A stretch of 63,939 nucleotides of DNA from an uncultured Bacteroidales bacterium (GCA_903911085.1 CAIWCC010000051.1:1-63939); one strand, 5' to 3'; counted from the first letter of the stretch, positions 17,434 through 26,981 are shown. The notes: generated by a model from the letters alone, not told the origin. Program-made: numbers and translations.

Positions 17434-18480
17434 ATGAATAAAAAAATAATTGTATTAATATCGATATTAAGCTCATTTACTGCAATTTATTCGCAAGCAG
17501 GTCGCGGCGTATATCAATTTTTAGATTTGCCAATTTCTTCGCGTTTGGCAGCTATGGGTGGCACAAATATTTCGCTACATGACAATGATATAAATTTTGC
17601 ATTTCAAAATCCAGCTTTATTATCGGCCGAAACGCACAATGTAATTGGATTGAATATGGCTAACTATATGTCAGACATAAAGTTTGGATCGGCTGTATAT
17701 GGTCGAACTTTTGGCTGCGATAATTATACCGCAATTGGAATTCAATATATAGATTATGGAACATTTAAAAAAGTTTCGGAATTGAATGTTGTAACACCTG
17801 GGGATGAGACTTTTACCGCTAAAGATTTTGCCATAAACATAATTTATTCACGACCATTAAACGACAATATTTCTGTAGGTGGAACTCTCAAACCTATTTA
17901 TTCTGTTTTCGAAAGGTATACAAGTTACGGTTTGGCTTTGGATGCTGGAATAAATTATAGTTCCCACAAACTGTTTTCGGCAGGTATGGTTTTTCGGAAT
18001 ATTGGAACTCAATTTAAAGGATATTATTCCGATGAGGATGGTCAACATTTGGAATCACTACCGTTTGATATTCAATTAGGTATGACTTATAAATTGGCAC
18101 ATGCCCCACTCCGATTTTCATTTACTTTACAAAATCTTCAACAATGGGATTTAAGCTATCAATCAACAAATCAACCAGCATCTGATTTAAATACAATTAT
18201 AACAAACACGGATATTTCATTTATCGATAAAGCATTTCGTCACGCGTTAATTGCTGCAGAGTTTGTACCTAATAAAAATTTCTATCTCACAATGGCATAT
18301 AATCATCGTCGACAAAAGGAAATGGCAATGAGCGGATTTAAGAGTACTGCAGGATTTTCGTTTGGTGGTGGAATAAAGTTATCAAAATATCATGTTGGAT
18401 TTGGTATAACACAATTTCAGGTGGGAAATACTGCATACCAATTTTCTATAAGTACTTCATTGACAGAGTTCAAATTATAA
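17434..18480 (+). CDS. porQ: Type IX secretion system protein PorQ
   Basis: A 348-residue outer-membrane beta-barrel of the PorV/PorQ type. It has a signal peptide (cleavage near IYS/QAG) and the hallmark N-terminal segment of PorQ (QFLDLPISSRLAAMGG, then FQNPALLS). Alternating amphipathic strands run to the C-terminus, ending in an aromatic-rich final strand (AYQFSISTSLTEFKL). Related proteins work with PorZ/PorU/PorV in processing and attaching secreted substrates at the surface. The downstream order cmk-ispH-pfkA is one I recall next to porQ in related Bacteroidales. Two probable type IX substrates are in this window (36289-38115 and 41925-44003). Confidence 0.88.
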   Translation: MNKKIIVLISILSSFTAIYSQAGRGVYQFLDLPISSRLAAMGGTNISLHDNDINFAFQNPALLSAETHNVIGLNMANYMSDIKFGSAVYGRTFGCDNYTAIGIQYIDYGTFKKVSELNVVTPGDETFTAKDFAINIIYSRPLNDNISVGGTLKPIYSVFERYTSYGLALDAGINYSSHKLFSAGMVFRNIGTQFKGYYSDEDGQHLESLPFDIQLGMTYKLAHAPLRFSFTLQNLQQWDLSYQSTNQPASDLNTIITNTDISFIDKAFRHALIAAEFVPNKNFYLTMAYNHRRQKEMAMSGFKSTAGFSFGGGIKLSKYHVGFGITQFQVGNTAYQFSISTSLTEFKL

Positions 18481-18577
18481 ATTGCAAATAACTTGTTTCA
18501 GCTAATACAATCAATATTAAATTTCTCAAAATAGTGTATCATCATCTCGTTGTGGCGAGAATATTTCAAAATATTTT

Positions 18578-19264
18578 ATGAACAAAATAATTGTTGCAAT
18601 AGATGGTTTTTCATCATGTGGAAAAAGTACAATGGCTCGAGAATTAGCTCAGCAAACAGGCTATATTTATGTTGATACGGGTGCAATGTATCGTGCTGTG
18701 TCGCTTTATTGTATTCAAAACGGCTGGTTGAATGATTCCGAAATGAATGAATCTGAAATTTTAGCAAATATTAGTGCAATAAAAATTGATTTTAAGACAA
18801 ATAATTTAGGTGTTTCGGAAACATATTTGAATGGTAAAAATGTGGAGTCAGAAATCAGAACTTTGGAAGTGGCAAATGGTGCAAGTCGTATAAGTACTTT
18901 GGGTTTTGTTAGGCGCGAATTAGTTCGTCAGCAACAACTTATGGGATTAGAAAAGGGTATTGTAATGGATGGTAGAGATATAGGTACAGTGGTGTTTCCA
19001 AATGCTGAATTGAAGATTTTTCTTACCGCTTTGCCAGAAATTCGTGCTAAAAGACGTGCAGATGAGATGACAAGAAAAGGCGAACTGGTAAATTATGAAG
19101 AAGTTTTAGCAAATGTAATTGAACGTGATGAGCGTGATCAAAATCGAGCTGAAAGTCCTTTGAGAAAGGCCGACGATGCAATTACTATTGACAATTCCAA
19201 CTTATTACCTGCCGAACAAACTGAAATTTTACGAACTTTGTTTGCTGAAAAAACGTTTTCATAG
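18578..19264 (+). CDS. cmk: Cytidylate kinase
   Basis: Phosphorylates CMP and dCMP with ATP. The 228-residue protein has the P-loop GFSSCGKST at about residues 10-18, the family motif YVDTGAMYRAV, the GLEKGIVMDGRDIGTVVFP segment with the conserved DGRDIGT, and the LID-like segment RAKRRADEM. It is full length. A 97-bp gap separates it from porQ and contains a small palindrome (TCTCG-TTGTGG-CGAGA, 18545-18560). ispH follows 90 bp later. Confidence 0.97.
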   Translation: MNKIIVAIDGFSSCGKSTMARELAQQTGYIYVDTGAMYRAVSLYCIQNGWLNDSEMNESEILANISAIKIDFKTNNLGVSETYLNGKNVESEIRTLEVANGASRISTLGFVRRELVRQQQLMGLEKGIVMDGRDIGTVVFPNAELKIFLTALPEIRAKRRADEMTRKGELVNYEEVLANVIERDERDQNRAESPLRKADDAITIDNSNLLPAEQTEILRTLFAEKTFS

Positions 19265-19354
19265 TTGTCGATTTGCAATTTAATTATGATCTGAATTTGT
19301 AATTCGACAGAAAATTATTATTTGTAAATAAATTTTTAAGTCGAAAGTATTATT

Positions 19355-20221
19355 ATGTTGAATATTGAAATAGATAAAAAATCAGGATTTTGTTTTGGAG
19401 TTGTAAAAGCCATTTCGAAAGCTGAAGAAGAATTAGCAAATGGCGGAGTTTTGTATTGTTTGGGTGATATAGTTCACAATGAACAAGAAGTTGAACGTTT
19501 AACAAATTTAGGTTTAATAACCATTGATTATAAGCAATTTGCTTTACTTCGTGATGTCAAAGTATTGCTTCGTGCTCATGGAGAGCCACCTAGTACATAT
19601 CAGATTGCAGCACAAAATAATATAACATTAATTGATGCTTCTTGTCCCGTTGTTCTTAAATTGCAATCGAGGATAAAAAATGCATATCAAACTCGCCCAA
19701 CAGAAGACACACAGATTGTAATTTATGGACATATTGGTCATGCCGAAGTAAATGGTTTAGTGGGTCAAACCAATGAAAAAGCAATTGTTATAGAAAATGA
19801 AGATGATATTTCAAAATTAGATTTGACCAAAAATATCCGCTTGTATTCTCAAACAACAAAATCGTTAGACGGTTTTAATAGTTTAATATCTACTTTATCC
19901 AAAAAGATAGATAGTAGGCTACAATTTGAATATTTTGATACTATTTGTCGACAAGTTGCTAATAGAATTCCAAATATTACTACCTTTGCAGAGCAAAATG
20001 ATATTGTGGTTTTTGTGAGTGGAAAAAAAAGCTCAAATGGAAAAGTTCTTTTTGAACACAGTAAAAAAGTAAATAAAAATACTTTTTTGGTTTTTGAGCC
20101 ATCAGATGTGGATGATTTAGAACTTGATTTGAAAAAAAAGATTGGAATATGTGGCGCAACTTCTACTCCACTATGGTTAATGGAAGCCGTGGCTGAAAGA
20201 ATTCGAACAAAGCAAAATTAA
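19355..20221 (+). CDS. ispH: 4-hydroxy-3-methylbut-2-enyl diphosphate reductase
   Basis: Last enzyme of the MEP isoprenoid pathway; an iron-sulfur protein that makes IPP and DMAPP. The 288-residue sequence contains the three cluster cysteines expected: in SGFCFGV (residue 13), ASCPVV, and TICRQVANR. Substrate-binding motifs are also present: YGHIGHAEVNGLVG, and the C-terminal VFVSGKKSSNGKVLFE and CGATSTPLWLMEAV. Normal length. It lies between cmk and pfkA in the same direction. Confidence 0.97.
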   Translation: MLNIEIDKKSGFCFGVVKAISKAEEELANGGVLYCLGDIVHNEQEVERLTNLGLITIDYKQFALLRDVKVLLRAHGEPPSTYQIAAQNNITLIDASCPVVLKLQSRIKNAYQTRPTEDTQIVIYGHIGHAEVNGLVGQTNEKAIVIENEDDISKLDLTKNIRLYSQTTKSLDGFNSLISTLSKKIDSRLQFEYFDTICRQVANRIPNITTFAEQNDIVVFVSGKKSSNGKVLFEHSKKVNKNTFLVFEPSDVDDLELDLKKKIGICGATSTPLWLMEAVAERIRTKQN

Positions 20222-20272
20222 TATATATAAACAGCTAAAATATAGGTTATTAGCAAACAAAATAAAAAAGAT

Positions 20273-21256
20273 ATGAAATACGAAATTAAGTGTATTGGAT
20301 TATTGACATCTGGAGGAGATGCTCCAGGAATGAATGCTGCAATACGATCAGTAACACGTGCTGCAATTTTTAACGGCATACGTGTAAAAGCCATTTATAG
20401 AGGATATAGAGGTTTAATTACAAATGAAATTATTGAGTTTCAAACACAAAATGTAAGTAATATCATCCAACAGGGTGGTACGATTTTGAAAACTGCACGT
20501 TGTGCTGAGTTTCGCACTCCCGAAGGACGAAAACTTGCTTACGATAACATGAAAGCTGCCGAAATTGATGCTTTGGTGGTAATAGGTGGTGATGGAACAT
20601 TTACTGGCGCTCGTATTTTTGCACAAGAATTTAACGTACCAATTGTAGGACTTCCAGGTACAATTGATAACGATTTATATGGAACCGATTCTACAATTGG
20701 TTATGATACAGCGCTAAACACTATTGTAGAAGCTGTGGATAAAATTAGAGATACAGCTTCATCGCACGAACGATTATTTTTTATTGAAGTTATGGGACGC
20801 GATGCTGGCTTTTTGGCTTTGAATAGTGCACTTGCATCGGGAGCTGAAGCGGCTATAATTCCCGAACGCGAAACTCAAGAAGATCAACTTGAGGAACTTA
20901 TTAAGAATGGTTTTAGAAAATCAAAAAATAGTAGTATCGTAATTGTTGCTGAAAGCGAAATTACAGGAGGTGCTAATGCATTGGCCGAATTGATGCACAA
21001 AGAACATCCAGAATACGATGTTCGGGTTACTATTCTTGGACATATTCAACGTGGAGGTTCACCTACTGCTTACGACCGAATTTTGGCCTCACGCATGGGA
21101 GTTGCAGCCATTGATGCATTGCTTGATGAACAGCGAAGTATTATGATTGGTATAGTTAATGACGTAATTGTTCACGTGCCTTTTACCAAAGCTATTAAAG
21201 ACGATAAACCAGTGAACGAAAAGTTATTAGGTGTTTTACAAATACTATCTATTTAA
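20273..21256 (+). CDS. pfkA: ATP-dependent 6-phosphofructokinase
   Basis: Glycolytic kinase for fructose 6-phosphate. The 327-residue protein shows the ATP-binding [28 protein letters not shown], catalytic [32 protein letters not shown], and [15 protein letters not shown]. These make it a classical bacterial ATP-type enzyme: GGDGT has the small Gly that favours ATP over pyrophosphate. Start ATG 20273 gives the expected N-terminus. The 3' flank carries a 12-bp inverted repeat. Confidence 0.97.
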   Translation: MKYEIKCIGLLTSGGDAPGMNAAIRSVTRAAIFNGIRVKAIYRGYRGLITNEIIEFQTQNVSNIIQQGGTILKTARCAEFRTPEGRKLAYDNMKAAEIDALVVIGGDGTFTGARIFAQEFNVPIVGLPGTIDNDLYGTDSTIGYDTALNTIVEAVDKIRDTASSHERLFFIEVMGRDAGFLALNSALASGAEAAIIPERETQEDQLEELIKNGFRKSKNSSIVIVAESEITGGANALAELMHKEHPEYDVRVTILGHIQRGGSPTAYDRILASRMGVAAIDALLDEQRSIMIGIVNDVIVHVPFTKAIKDDKPVNEKLLGVLQILSI

Positions 21257-21310
21257 CAAAAAAGCATTAAACGCTGTTCAATTTTTGCCATTGTTTTATT
21301 AAAAAAATAT

Positions 21311-21342
21311 CGTCAATATTGAATTTTTAATCAATATTGACG
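21311..21342. repeat. 12-bp inverted repeat after pfkA
   Basis: Positions 21311-21322 (CGTCAATATTGA) pair perfectly with 21331-21342, with an 8-base AT loop. It lies between pfkA and the phosphatase gene. There is no downstream T-tract on the plus strand, so it may be a binding site or a weak terminator. Confidence 0.6.
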
Positions 21343-21365
21343 TATTCTAACAAACAAAAGTTATA

Positions 21366-21833
21366 ATGATATCTATACTCTTTGTCTGCATGGGCAATAT
21401 ATGTCGTTCGCCAATGGCGGAAGGAATTTTTCTTTCAATACTTAAAAAAGAAGGACTAACATCAAAATTTAGTATCGATTCGGCTGGTACGCTCGGCTAC
21501 CATCAAGGCGAATTGCCAGATAGTAGAATGCGTTTCCATGCTGAAAAACGAGGCTATAAATTAACACATATTTCTAGAAAGTTTACAAGAATGGATTTTG
21601 AAAACTTTGACTGGATAATAGCAATGGACGATTCTAATTTTGAAGATATAAATGATTTGGTAGTTAATAACGAAGATAAATCAAAAATACACAGAATGGT
21701 CGATTTTTGTAAAGAATTGGAAGCTACGCATATCCCAGATCCATATTATGGTGGTGACAAAGGTTTCGATAATGTTATTGATTTGCTTGAAGATGCTTGC
21801 CAAGGATTGTTTGAAAAAATATATAAAAAGTAA
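21366..21833 (+). CDS. Low-molecular-weight protein-tyrosine phosphatase
   Basis: A 155-residue phosphatase with the P-loop signature CMGNICRSPMAEG (CX5R) right at the N-terminus and the general-acid segment HIPDPYYGG. SAGT and the FDWIIAMDDSNFEDI block match bacterial enzymes of this family. In other bacteria these act on tyrosine-phosphorylated capsule regulators, but no such kinase is in this window, so the substrate is unknown. A bidirectional terminator separates it from the convergent RlpA-like gene. Confidence 0.95.
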   Translation: MISILFVCMGNICRSPMAEGIFLSILKKEGLTSKFSIDSAGTLGYHQGELPDSRMRFHAEKRGYKLTHISRKFTRMDFENFDWIIAMDDSNFEDINDLVVNNEDKSKIHRMVDFCKELEATHIPDPYYGGDKGFDNVIDLLEDACQGLFEKIYKK

Positions 21834-21838
21834 AATAA

Positions 21839-21878
21839 AATGCTCCTTGAAAATTGAAATTTTCAAGGAGCATTTTTT
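21839..21878. terminator. Bidirectional terminator between LMW-PTP and the RlpA-like gene
   Basis: A 16-bp perfect stem (21839-21854 with 21859-21874) with a 4-base loop and a T-tract on the plus side (A-tract on the other). The two flanking genes converge on it. Confidence 0.88.
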
Positions 21879-21911
21879 ATTAAAAGTTTTGAATTATTAG
21901 TATTTTACAAT

Positions 21912-22349
21912 TCAAAACTTGATGATTTTTTGCAATATGCTATCGGTTTTACGTGTAAGGATTGAATTATTTATCGAGTCAAATTTCCAAATTGGCACTG
22001 AATCCAGTCGTGTAATTTCAACTTGAGCAAAACCTTGATGAATAATATCCAATTCTTTAGCTGCTTTATACGACAAATCAATCATAAATCTCTTATTATG
22101 AGGTCCTCTATCTGTAACTTTTACAATTACTTCTCTGTTGTTTTTTGGATTTTTTACTTTTAAGATACTACCAAAAGGATAAGTTAGATGAGCGCAAGTC
22201 ATACTGTCGGGATGATATTTTCCACCGTCAGAAGTGTGCCTACCATGCAAATTATTGTTGTAATAAGTGGCATTTCCATAATGTTGGGCTATAATAAATA
22301 CAAAAGCAGTATGGAAAAAAAATGCTGTTAATAGTATGTGCTTTTTCAT
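21912..22349 (-). CDS. RlpA-like double-psi beta-barrel protein
   Basis: A 145-residue exported protein with an N-terminal signal (HILLTAFFFHTAFVFIIAQ). The rest is one RlpA-like double-psi beta-barrel domain: GNATYYNNNLHGRHTSDGG, AHLTYPFGSILKVKN and VKVTDRGPHNKRFMIDLS. The domain is that of septal-ring lytic transglycosylases acting on bare glycan strands. There is no SPOR domain, unlike the full-length enteric protein. I infer a cell-wall glycan hydrolase or binding protein. No lipobox Cys is seen, so it is probably periplasmic. Confidence 0.85.
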   Translation of the reverse strand: MKKHILLTAFFFHTAFVFIIAQHYGNATYYNNNLHGRHTSDGGKYHPDSMTCAHLTYPFGSILKVKNPKNNREVIVKVTDRGPHNKRFMIDLSYKAAKELDIIHQGFAQVEITRLDSVPIWKFDSINNSILTRKTDSILQKIIKF

Positions 22350-22371
22350 ATCTTTCGATGTATATCTTGTA

Positions 22372-22403
22372 CAAATATAACCTTTTTCTTTTTGGTGGAC
22401 AAA
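22372..22403 (-). promoter_or_regulatory. Promoter of the RlpA-like gene (TTTG - 20 bp - TATATTTG)
   Basis: Minus-strand TTTG (22400-22403) and TATATTTG (22372-22379) are spaced by 20 bp, a full consensus match, and the -7 box is 22 bp upstream of the start codon. Confidence 0.7.
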
Positions 22404-22514
22404 CCATTATATAAAACAAGGAATTATAAGTATCGAAATATTAAGCAAAATAGAGTTCAAATTCAATCAATTTTTACTTTAGATAATTTGAACTTCTCAA
22501 TCTCAATAATTTCA

Positions 22515-22546
22515 ATTGTCTATTTCAACAAAAAATTGTAACTTTG
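22515..22546 (+). promoter_or_regulatory. Promoter candidate for the DUF1599 gene
   Basis: ATTG (22515-22518), then 20 bp, then TAACTTTG (22539-22546). The -7 box is a full match and the upstream box is one base off. With the RlpA-like promoter this explains the 313-bp divergent gap 22350-22662; the remaining AT-rich DNA shows nothing else. Confidence 0.5.
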
Positions 22547-22662
22547 CCATTCAAAAATAAATAATTAAATATACACTATAATTTTTATCGTTTTGATATT
22601 TTTTCTAATATCTATAAATAATATAACGACTAAAAATTTCAATTAATTTATATCCAATTTTT

Positions 22663-23208
22663 ATGAGCCATACCGACCAACAGTTCGATCAAGTAGCTAC
22701 TATATGTCGCAATATTTTTTCAAAAAAAATGAAGGATTATGGTTCGTCATGGCGCATTTTACGTCCACAATCAGTTACTGACCAGATATTTATAAAAGCC
22801 AACCGAATTCGTAGTATTGAAATTAAGGGAGTGTCGAAAGTGGATGAAGGCATTCGTTCTGAACTTATAGCAATTGTAAATTACGGCATAATAGGTTTAA
22901 TACAATTGGAGTTAGGTTTTTCGGAAACTGACGATATTAACTTTGAACAAGGCCTAGAATTATATAATAAATATGTGCTGGAAGCAAAGAAATTGATGAT
23001 GGATAAAAACCATGATTACGATGAGGCTTGGCGAAGCATGCGTATGGAATCGTATACCGATTTAATACTTATGAAAATTTACAGAACAAAACAAATTGAA
23101 GATAATCAAGGTAAAACATTAATATCCGAAGGTGTTGATGCGAATTATTTCGATATGATTAATTATGCAGTCTTTGGTTTGATCAAAATGGAAGAGCTTG
23201 TTAGTTAA
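22663..23208 (+). CDS. DUF1599 domain protein
   Basis: A 181-residue all-helical protein made of two similar halves: FSKKMKDYGSSWRILR with SVTDQIFIKANRIRSIE in the first, MMDKNHDYDEAWRSMR with SYTDLILMKIYRTKQIE in the second. Each ends in an NY(A/G)(V/I)(F/I)GLI(K/Q)(M/L)E motif. This internal duplication is characteristic of DUF1599 (nucleotide-modification-associated domain). Function is not established. It often lies next to the DoxX-like gene and tpiA in related genomes, as here. A full -7 box TAACTTTG lies upstream. Confidence 0.85.
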   Translation: MSHTDQQFDQVATICRNIFSKKMKDYGSSWRILRPQSVTDQIFIKANRIRSIEIKGVSKVDEGIRSELIAIVNYGIIGLIQLELGFSETDDINFEQGLELYNKYVLEAKKLMMDKNHDYDEAWRSMRMESYTDLILMKIYRTKQIEDNQGKTLISEGVDANYFDMINYAVFGLIKMEELVS

Positions 23209-23329
23209 TTGTACAAGAATGACTAAAAATGCAAGTTACAAAATGAAATAAAAGTGTGAAAAATTATTTGCATATGATGCATATAAATTTAACTACAGCT
23301 TTTAATTATTAAGTCAATAATAAAATGTC

Positions 23330-24520
23330 ATGATTAGAAAACCAATTAGAAAACCGATAAGAAAACCAGTACGAAAGCCATTAAGAAATAATTTTGTAAA
23401 AAGTGAAAAGTCTTTTAATTTTAAAATTATAAATATTTCTTTATTTATTATTCGAGTTTTATTGGGCTGCGTTTTTATTTTTTCGGGATTTGTAAAAGCA
23501 ATTGATCCACTTGGATTTACCTATAAAATAGACGATTATCTACGTTCATTTGGAGGCTTTTTTGAATCATTATCTGTGGTTGCATTTCCAGCAAGCATTG
23601 CATTATCCACATTAGAGTTATTGATAGGACTTAATTTAATTTTCAAAATACAGCTTAAGCGCACTGGTTTCCTTGCATTATTATTTATGTTGGTAATGAC
23701 ACCACTGACATTGTATATTGCACTTTATAACCCAGTTAGCGATTGTGGTTGTTTTGGAGACGCCTTGGTTATTAGCAATTGGGCAACTTTTTATAAAAAT
23801 CTGGTGTTAATTTTAATGGTTGTAATTATACTTTTCAATTATCACAATTTAGAATCAAAAATTCAACCACGACTTCAATGGATTATTGCAGGATTATTTG
23901 TTTTTTTTGGCATTGGAATATCAATATATAGTTTCCGACATTTACCATTAATTGATTTTATGCCTTACAAAATAGGTGTAAATATTCCAGCAGCGATGGT
24001 GATTCCTGAAAATGCATTATCTGACAAATATGAAACTACATTTATATATGAAAAGGATGGTCTTAAAAAAGAATTTACGCTCGAAAATTATCCAAAAGGA
24101 GATTCAACGTGGAAGTTTGTAGATCAAAAATCGGTGTTATTAGTTAAAGGTTATACCCCGCCAATTCACGATTTCTCGATAGTTAATTCGCAATACGAAG
24201 ACATTACAAATCAAATTCTTAGCGATTCGCTTCAGACCTATTTACTAATAATGTATGACTTAACACAAACTAATGATGAAGGCGCAAAACTTGTTGAAAG
24301 TAAATATCAGAAAGCGTTAAAATCAGGAATCCAATTTTATGCATTAACAGGTTCGTCGGATGAAGAAGTTGAAAAATTTAAGCTTAAGAACAAAGTAACA
24401 TTTCCATTTTGCAAAACCGACCCAATTACTTTGAAAACGATTATTCGTGCTAATCCAGGATTGGTATTGATAAAAAAAGGTACAGTTGTAGGAAAATGGA
24501 ATTGGAGAGATATTGAATAA
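23330..24520 (+). CDS. DoxX-like membrane protein (BT_3928 family) with thioredoxin-like C-terminal part
   Basis: A 396-residue inner-membrane protein. The N-terminus is a run of basic IRKP-type repeats, then a DoxX/MauE-like domain: SGFVKAIDPLGFTYKIDDY and four to five helices containing the cysteine pair SDCGCFGDA, as in MauE/DoxD-type subunits of thiol-oxidising systems. After a last helix near residues 180-200, the C-terminal part (VDDxx-less, with DLTQTNDEGAKLVESKYQKAL and FKLKNKVTFPFCKTDP) looks like a degenerate thioredoxin fold without a CxxC. Likely role is redox in the periplasm; the partner is unknown. The 12-bp coding repeats at the start are unusual. Confidence 0.8.
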   Translation: MIRKPIRKPIRKPVRKPLRNNFVKSEKSFNFKIINISLFIIRVLLGCVFIFSGFVKAIDPLGFTYKIDDYLRSFGGFFESLSVVAFPASIALSTLELLIGLNLIFKIQLKRTGFLALLFMLVMTPLTLYIALYNPVSDCGCFGDALVISNWATFYKNLVLILMVVIILFNYHNLESKIQPRLQWIIAGLFVFFGIGISIYSFRHLPLIDFMPYKIGVNIPAAMVIPENALSDKYETTFIYEKDGLKKEFTLENYPKGDSTWKFVDQKSVLLVKGYTPPIHDFSIVNSQYEDITNQILSDSLQTYLLIMYDLTQTNDEGAKLVESKYQKALKSGIQFYALTGSSDEEVEKFKLKNKVTFPFCKTDPITLKTIIRANPGLVLIKKGTVVGKWNWRDIE

Positions 24521-24622
24521 TGTCAGTTAAATATTTAAAAGACTTTGATATTTTTTCGAAACTTTAAAAATATTATAATTCAATAAATTATTGAGAGCAT
24601 TTGAATAAAAAAACAATCGATT

Positions 24623-25282
24623 ATGAAGAAAAATATTGTTTTTGTTTTCTTGTTTTTCGCAATAGCAAAATTATATTCTCAAGAAGCTTATGAGCCAGAA
24701 AAATCAAAGTTTGCTCCTATAAATGATATTCGGATAGGTATAGGATGGAAACCTTTTGAAGCTGCTGTGGCACTCGAAAATATTAGAAATTGGAATTATT
24801 CGGATTGGGATGGAGTATTAATCGACTTTGAATCAAAAGATTATTATAAAGGTGCTAGATATACAACTAATGCCATTTTTACTGAATATATTTCGCAACA
24901 AAATAAAACTTTTGGTTTAGGTGCTACATTTGTTTACTTTTCGTATTTTAATAAATATTTCGACCAAAACACTGACTTGCAGGTTGGTAATAATATTGCT
25001 AGTCATTTTTCAATTTATCCAACAATGCGATTTTCTTGGATAAATAACCCCAAATTTAGTATGTATACTGCATTTGGATTAGGTCCACGTATTGTGTTTC
25101 AAACAGATATTCTTAGAGGCATTAGATATGATACAATAAGATATAATATTGCTGGACAATTTACATTGTTAGGCTTTACTTTTGGAAAAAAGATATATTG
25201 CTTTACTGATCTTTCAACGCTTGGTAGTCAGGGGTTTATGACATTTGGAATTGGTTATAGGTTTATAAATACTCAAAAATAA
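24623..25282 (+). CDS. Unknown outer-membrane beta-barrel-like protein
   Basis: A 219-residue exported protein with a signal peptide ending near LYSQ and many alternating aromatic/polar strands ending in GFMTFGIGYRFI, which has the aromatic C-terminal strand of outer-membrane barrels. I do not recognise a family. The motif DIRIGIGWKPFEAA follows the signal. It is 6 bp from the next gene (a lipoprotein), so the two form an operon. Their position between the DoxX-like gene and tpiA interrupts an arrangement that is usually compact. Confidence 0.6.
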   Translation: MKKNIVFVFLFFAIAKLYSQEAYEPEKSKFAPINDIRIGIGWKPFEAAVALENIRNWNYSDWDGVLIDFESKDYYKGARYTTNAIFTEYISQQNKTFGLGATFVYFSYFNKYFDQNTDLQVGNNIASHFSIYPTMRFSWINNPKFSMYTAFGLGPRIVFQTDILRGIRYDTIRYNIAGQFTLLGFTFGKKIYCFTDLSTLGSQGFMTFGIGYRFINTQK

Positions 25283-25288
25283 TCGACC

Positions 25289-26101
25289 ATGAAAAAAGCA
25301 GTAAATAATTTATTTCTATTGATTACTTTGTTTGTGTTTTGTTCTTGCGTAATTAGGGAGCCTGAAACAAAACCAGATGACACTAGAGTTGGACTTCAGA
25401 TGTTCAATTACAGCGAAACATCAATTTTTTATATGGTTAGATGTTTTGATAAAATGCTATTTTTGAATAGTTATATTAACAAAACTGATTCAGCGAAAAA
25501 TATTTTTCGTAAACAATATTTTCAACAATATAAATTTACACAACCAACTGTGAATAAATGGTTTATTAAAAGGGAAACAGATGGTGACACAATTTACACA
25601 ATTTATACTGACGGCAATTCTATTCATAAAATTGGGTCGATTTGGAAATTAAAAGAAAAAAACGATTCAATACTCTATACAATAACTTGTAAATCAGCAA
25701 ATAAGTGGGAAATTGAAGCGTTAAATAAACGAGTTGAATCGTGGAATGTAAATGCAAAAATTACGATTAATTGTATTGATTCTTTTGCGCCAGTTATGTA
25801 TCAAACGTCCAATTTTGTTATCAAAGGTGGTGGTATTTTAACTTCAAACAATGAAAACAAAGAGCAACAACAATTGCAAATCAATTATTCAATAAAAGAC
25901 TCGCTGATACATCGAAAACCAATTTGGATATGTACTAGTGGAAGTCTTGATTTAGAGGTAAAAGAATTTGACACAGGTCATACGGAAAAAGCTGTGGGAA
26001 AGTATTATAATATTGAACGAAACGTAAATTCTTTAGAAATTACATATCACAATAAAGTAAATACTTATACAAATAGAATTAACACTTCGTATTTATGGTA
26101 A
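25289..26101 (+). CDS. Unknown lipoprotein
   Basis: A 270-residue protein with a lipoprotein signal: hydrophobic run LFLLITLFVF followed by the lipobox CSC at residue ~20. No domain recognised. The mature part is beta-rich with Asn, Lys and Tyr (TIYTIYTDGNSIHKIG; WNVNAKITINCID). It starts 6 bp after the barrel-like gene and probably acts with it. tpiA begins 52 bp downstream. Confidence 0.6.
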   Translation: MKKAVNNLFLLITLFVFCSCVIREPETKPDDTRVGLQMFNYSETSIFYMVRCFDKMLFLNSYINKTDSAKNIFRKQYFQQYKFTQPTVNKWFIKRETDGDTIYTIYTDGNSIHKIGSIWKLKEKNDSILYTITCKSANKWEIEALNKRVESWNVNAKITINCIDSFAPVMYQTSNFVIKGGGILTSNNENKEQQQLQINYSIKDSLIHRKPIWICTSGSLDLEVKEFDTGHTEKAVGKYYNIERNVNSLEITYHNKVNTYTNRINTSYLW

Positions 26102-26153
26102 ATTTTTAAAAGTGAAATAAATAATTACAAACTAAATATTTAAAATTAAAAAG

Positions 26154-26909
26154 ATGAGAAAAAACATTGTTGCAGGAAACTGGAAAATGAACAAAACCCT
26201 GCAAGAAGGGTTGGCATTAGCAACCGAATTAAATGAAGTATTGGCTGGTGCAGAATTAAAATGCGATGTGGTAATTGGTACGCCATTTATCCACTTGGCA
26301 AGCGTAGCAGCTACTATCGACACTAAAGTAATTGGAGTTGCTGCTCAAAACTGTGCCAACAAAGAATCTGGCGCTTACACAGGTGAAATTAGTGCAGCTA
26401 TGGTAAAATCAACTGGTGCTAACTATGTAATTTTAGGACACTCAGAACGTCGTGCTTACTATGGCGAAACAGCTGAATTATTGAAAACAAAAACAGAATT
26501 GGCTTTGGCCAATGGTTTAACTCCAATTTTTTGTATAGGCGAAGTGTTAGAAGAGCGCGAATCGGGTGTTTTCTTTGATGTTGTAAAAGGACAAATCGTT
26601 GATTCTTTGTTCGATTTATCAGCAGAAGATTTTGGTAAAATTGTTTTGGCATACGAACCAGTTTGGGCAATTGGAACAGGTAAAACTGCATCTGCTGCAC
26701 AAGCACAAGAAATTCATGCATTTATCCGTGCTACAATAGCAGCTAAATATGGCGAATCTGTAGCTCAAGAAACATCAATTCTTTATGGTGGTAGCTGTAA
26801 CGCTAGTAATGCTCAAGAATTATTTTCGAACCCAGACGTTGACGGTGGTTTAATTGGTGGTGCAGCGCTAAAAGTAGCAGATTTTAAAGCAATTATTGAC
26901 GCATTTTAA
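26154..26909 (+). CDS. tpiA: Triosephosphate isomerase
   Basis: Glycolytic enzyme interconverting DHAP and glyceraldehyde 3-phosphate. The 251-residue protein has NWKMN with Lys, the histidine motif LGHSERR, the catalytic-glutamate loop [15 protein letters not shown], and the phosphate-binding end [10 protein letters not shown] and GGLIGGAAL. Full length and typical. Codon use is richer in G+C-containing codons than the two unknown genes just upstream, consistent with high expression. A terminator follows at 26982. Confidence 0.98.
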   Translation: MRKNIVAGNWKMNKTLQEGLALATELNEVLAGAELKCDVVIGTPFIHLASVAATIDTKVIGVAAQNCANKESGAYTGEISAAMVKSTGANYVILGHSERRAYYGETAELLKTKTELALANGLTPIFCIGEVLEERESGVFFDVVKGQIVDSLFDLSAEDFGKIVLAYEPVWAIGTGKTASAAQAQEIHAFIRATIAAKYGESVAQETSILYGGSCNASNAQELFSNPDVDGGLIGGAALKVADFKAIIDAF

Positions 26910-26981
26910 ATTATTGTTAAAATATAAATGATGCAAACCTTTAATAAAGCTTTGCTTTATTATGTGTTTGAAAGAAAAAAC

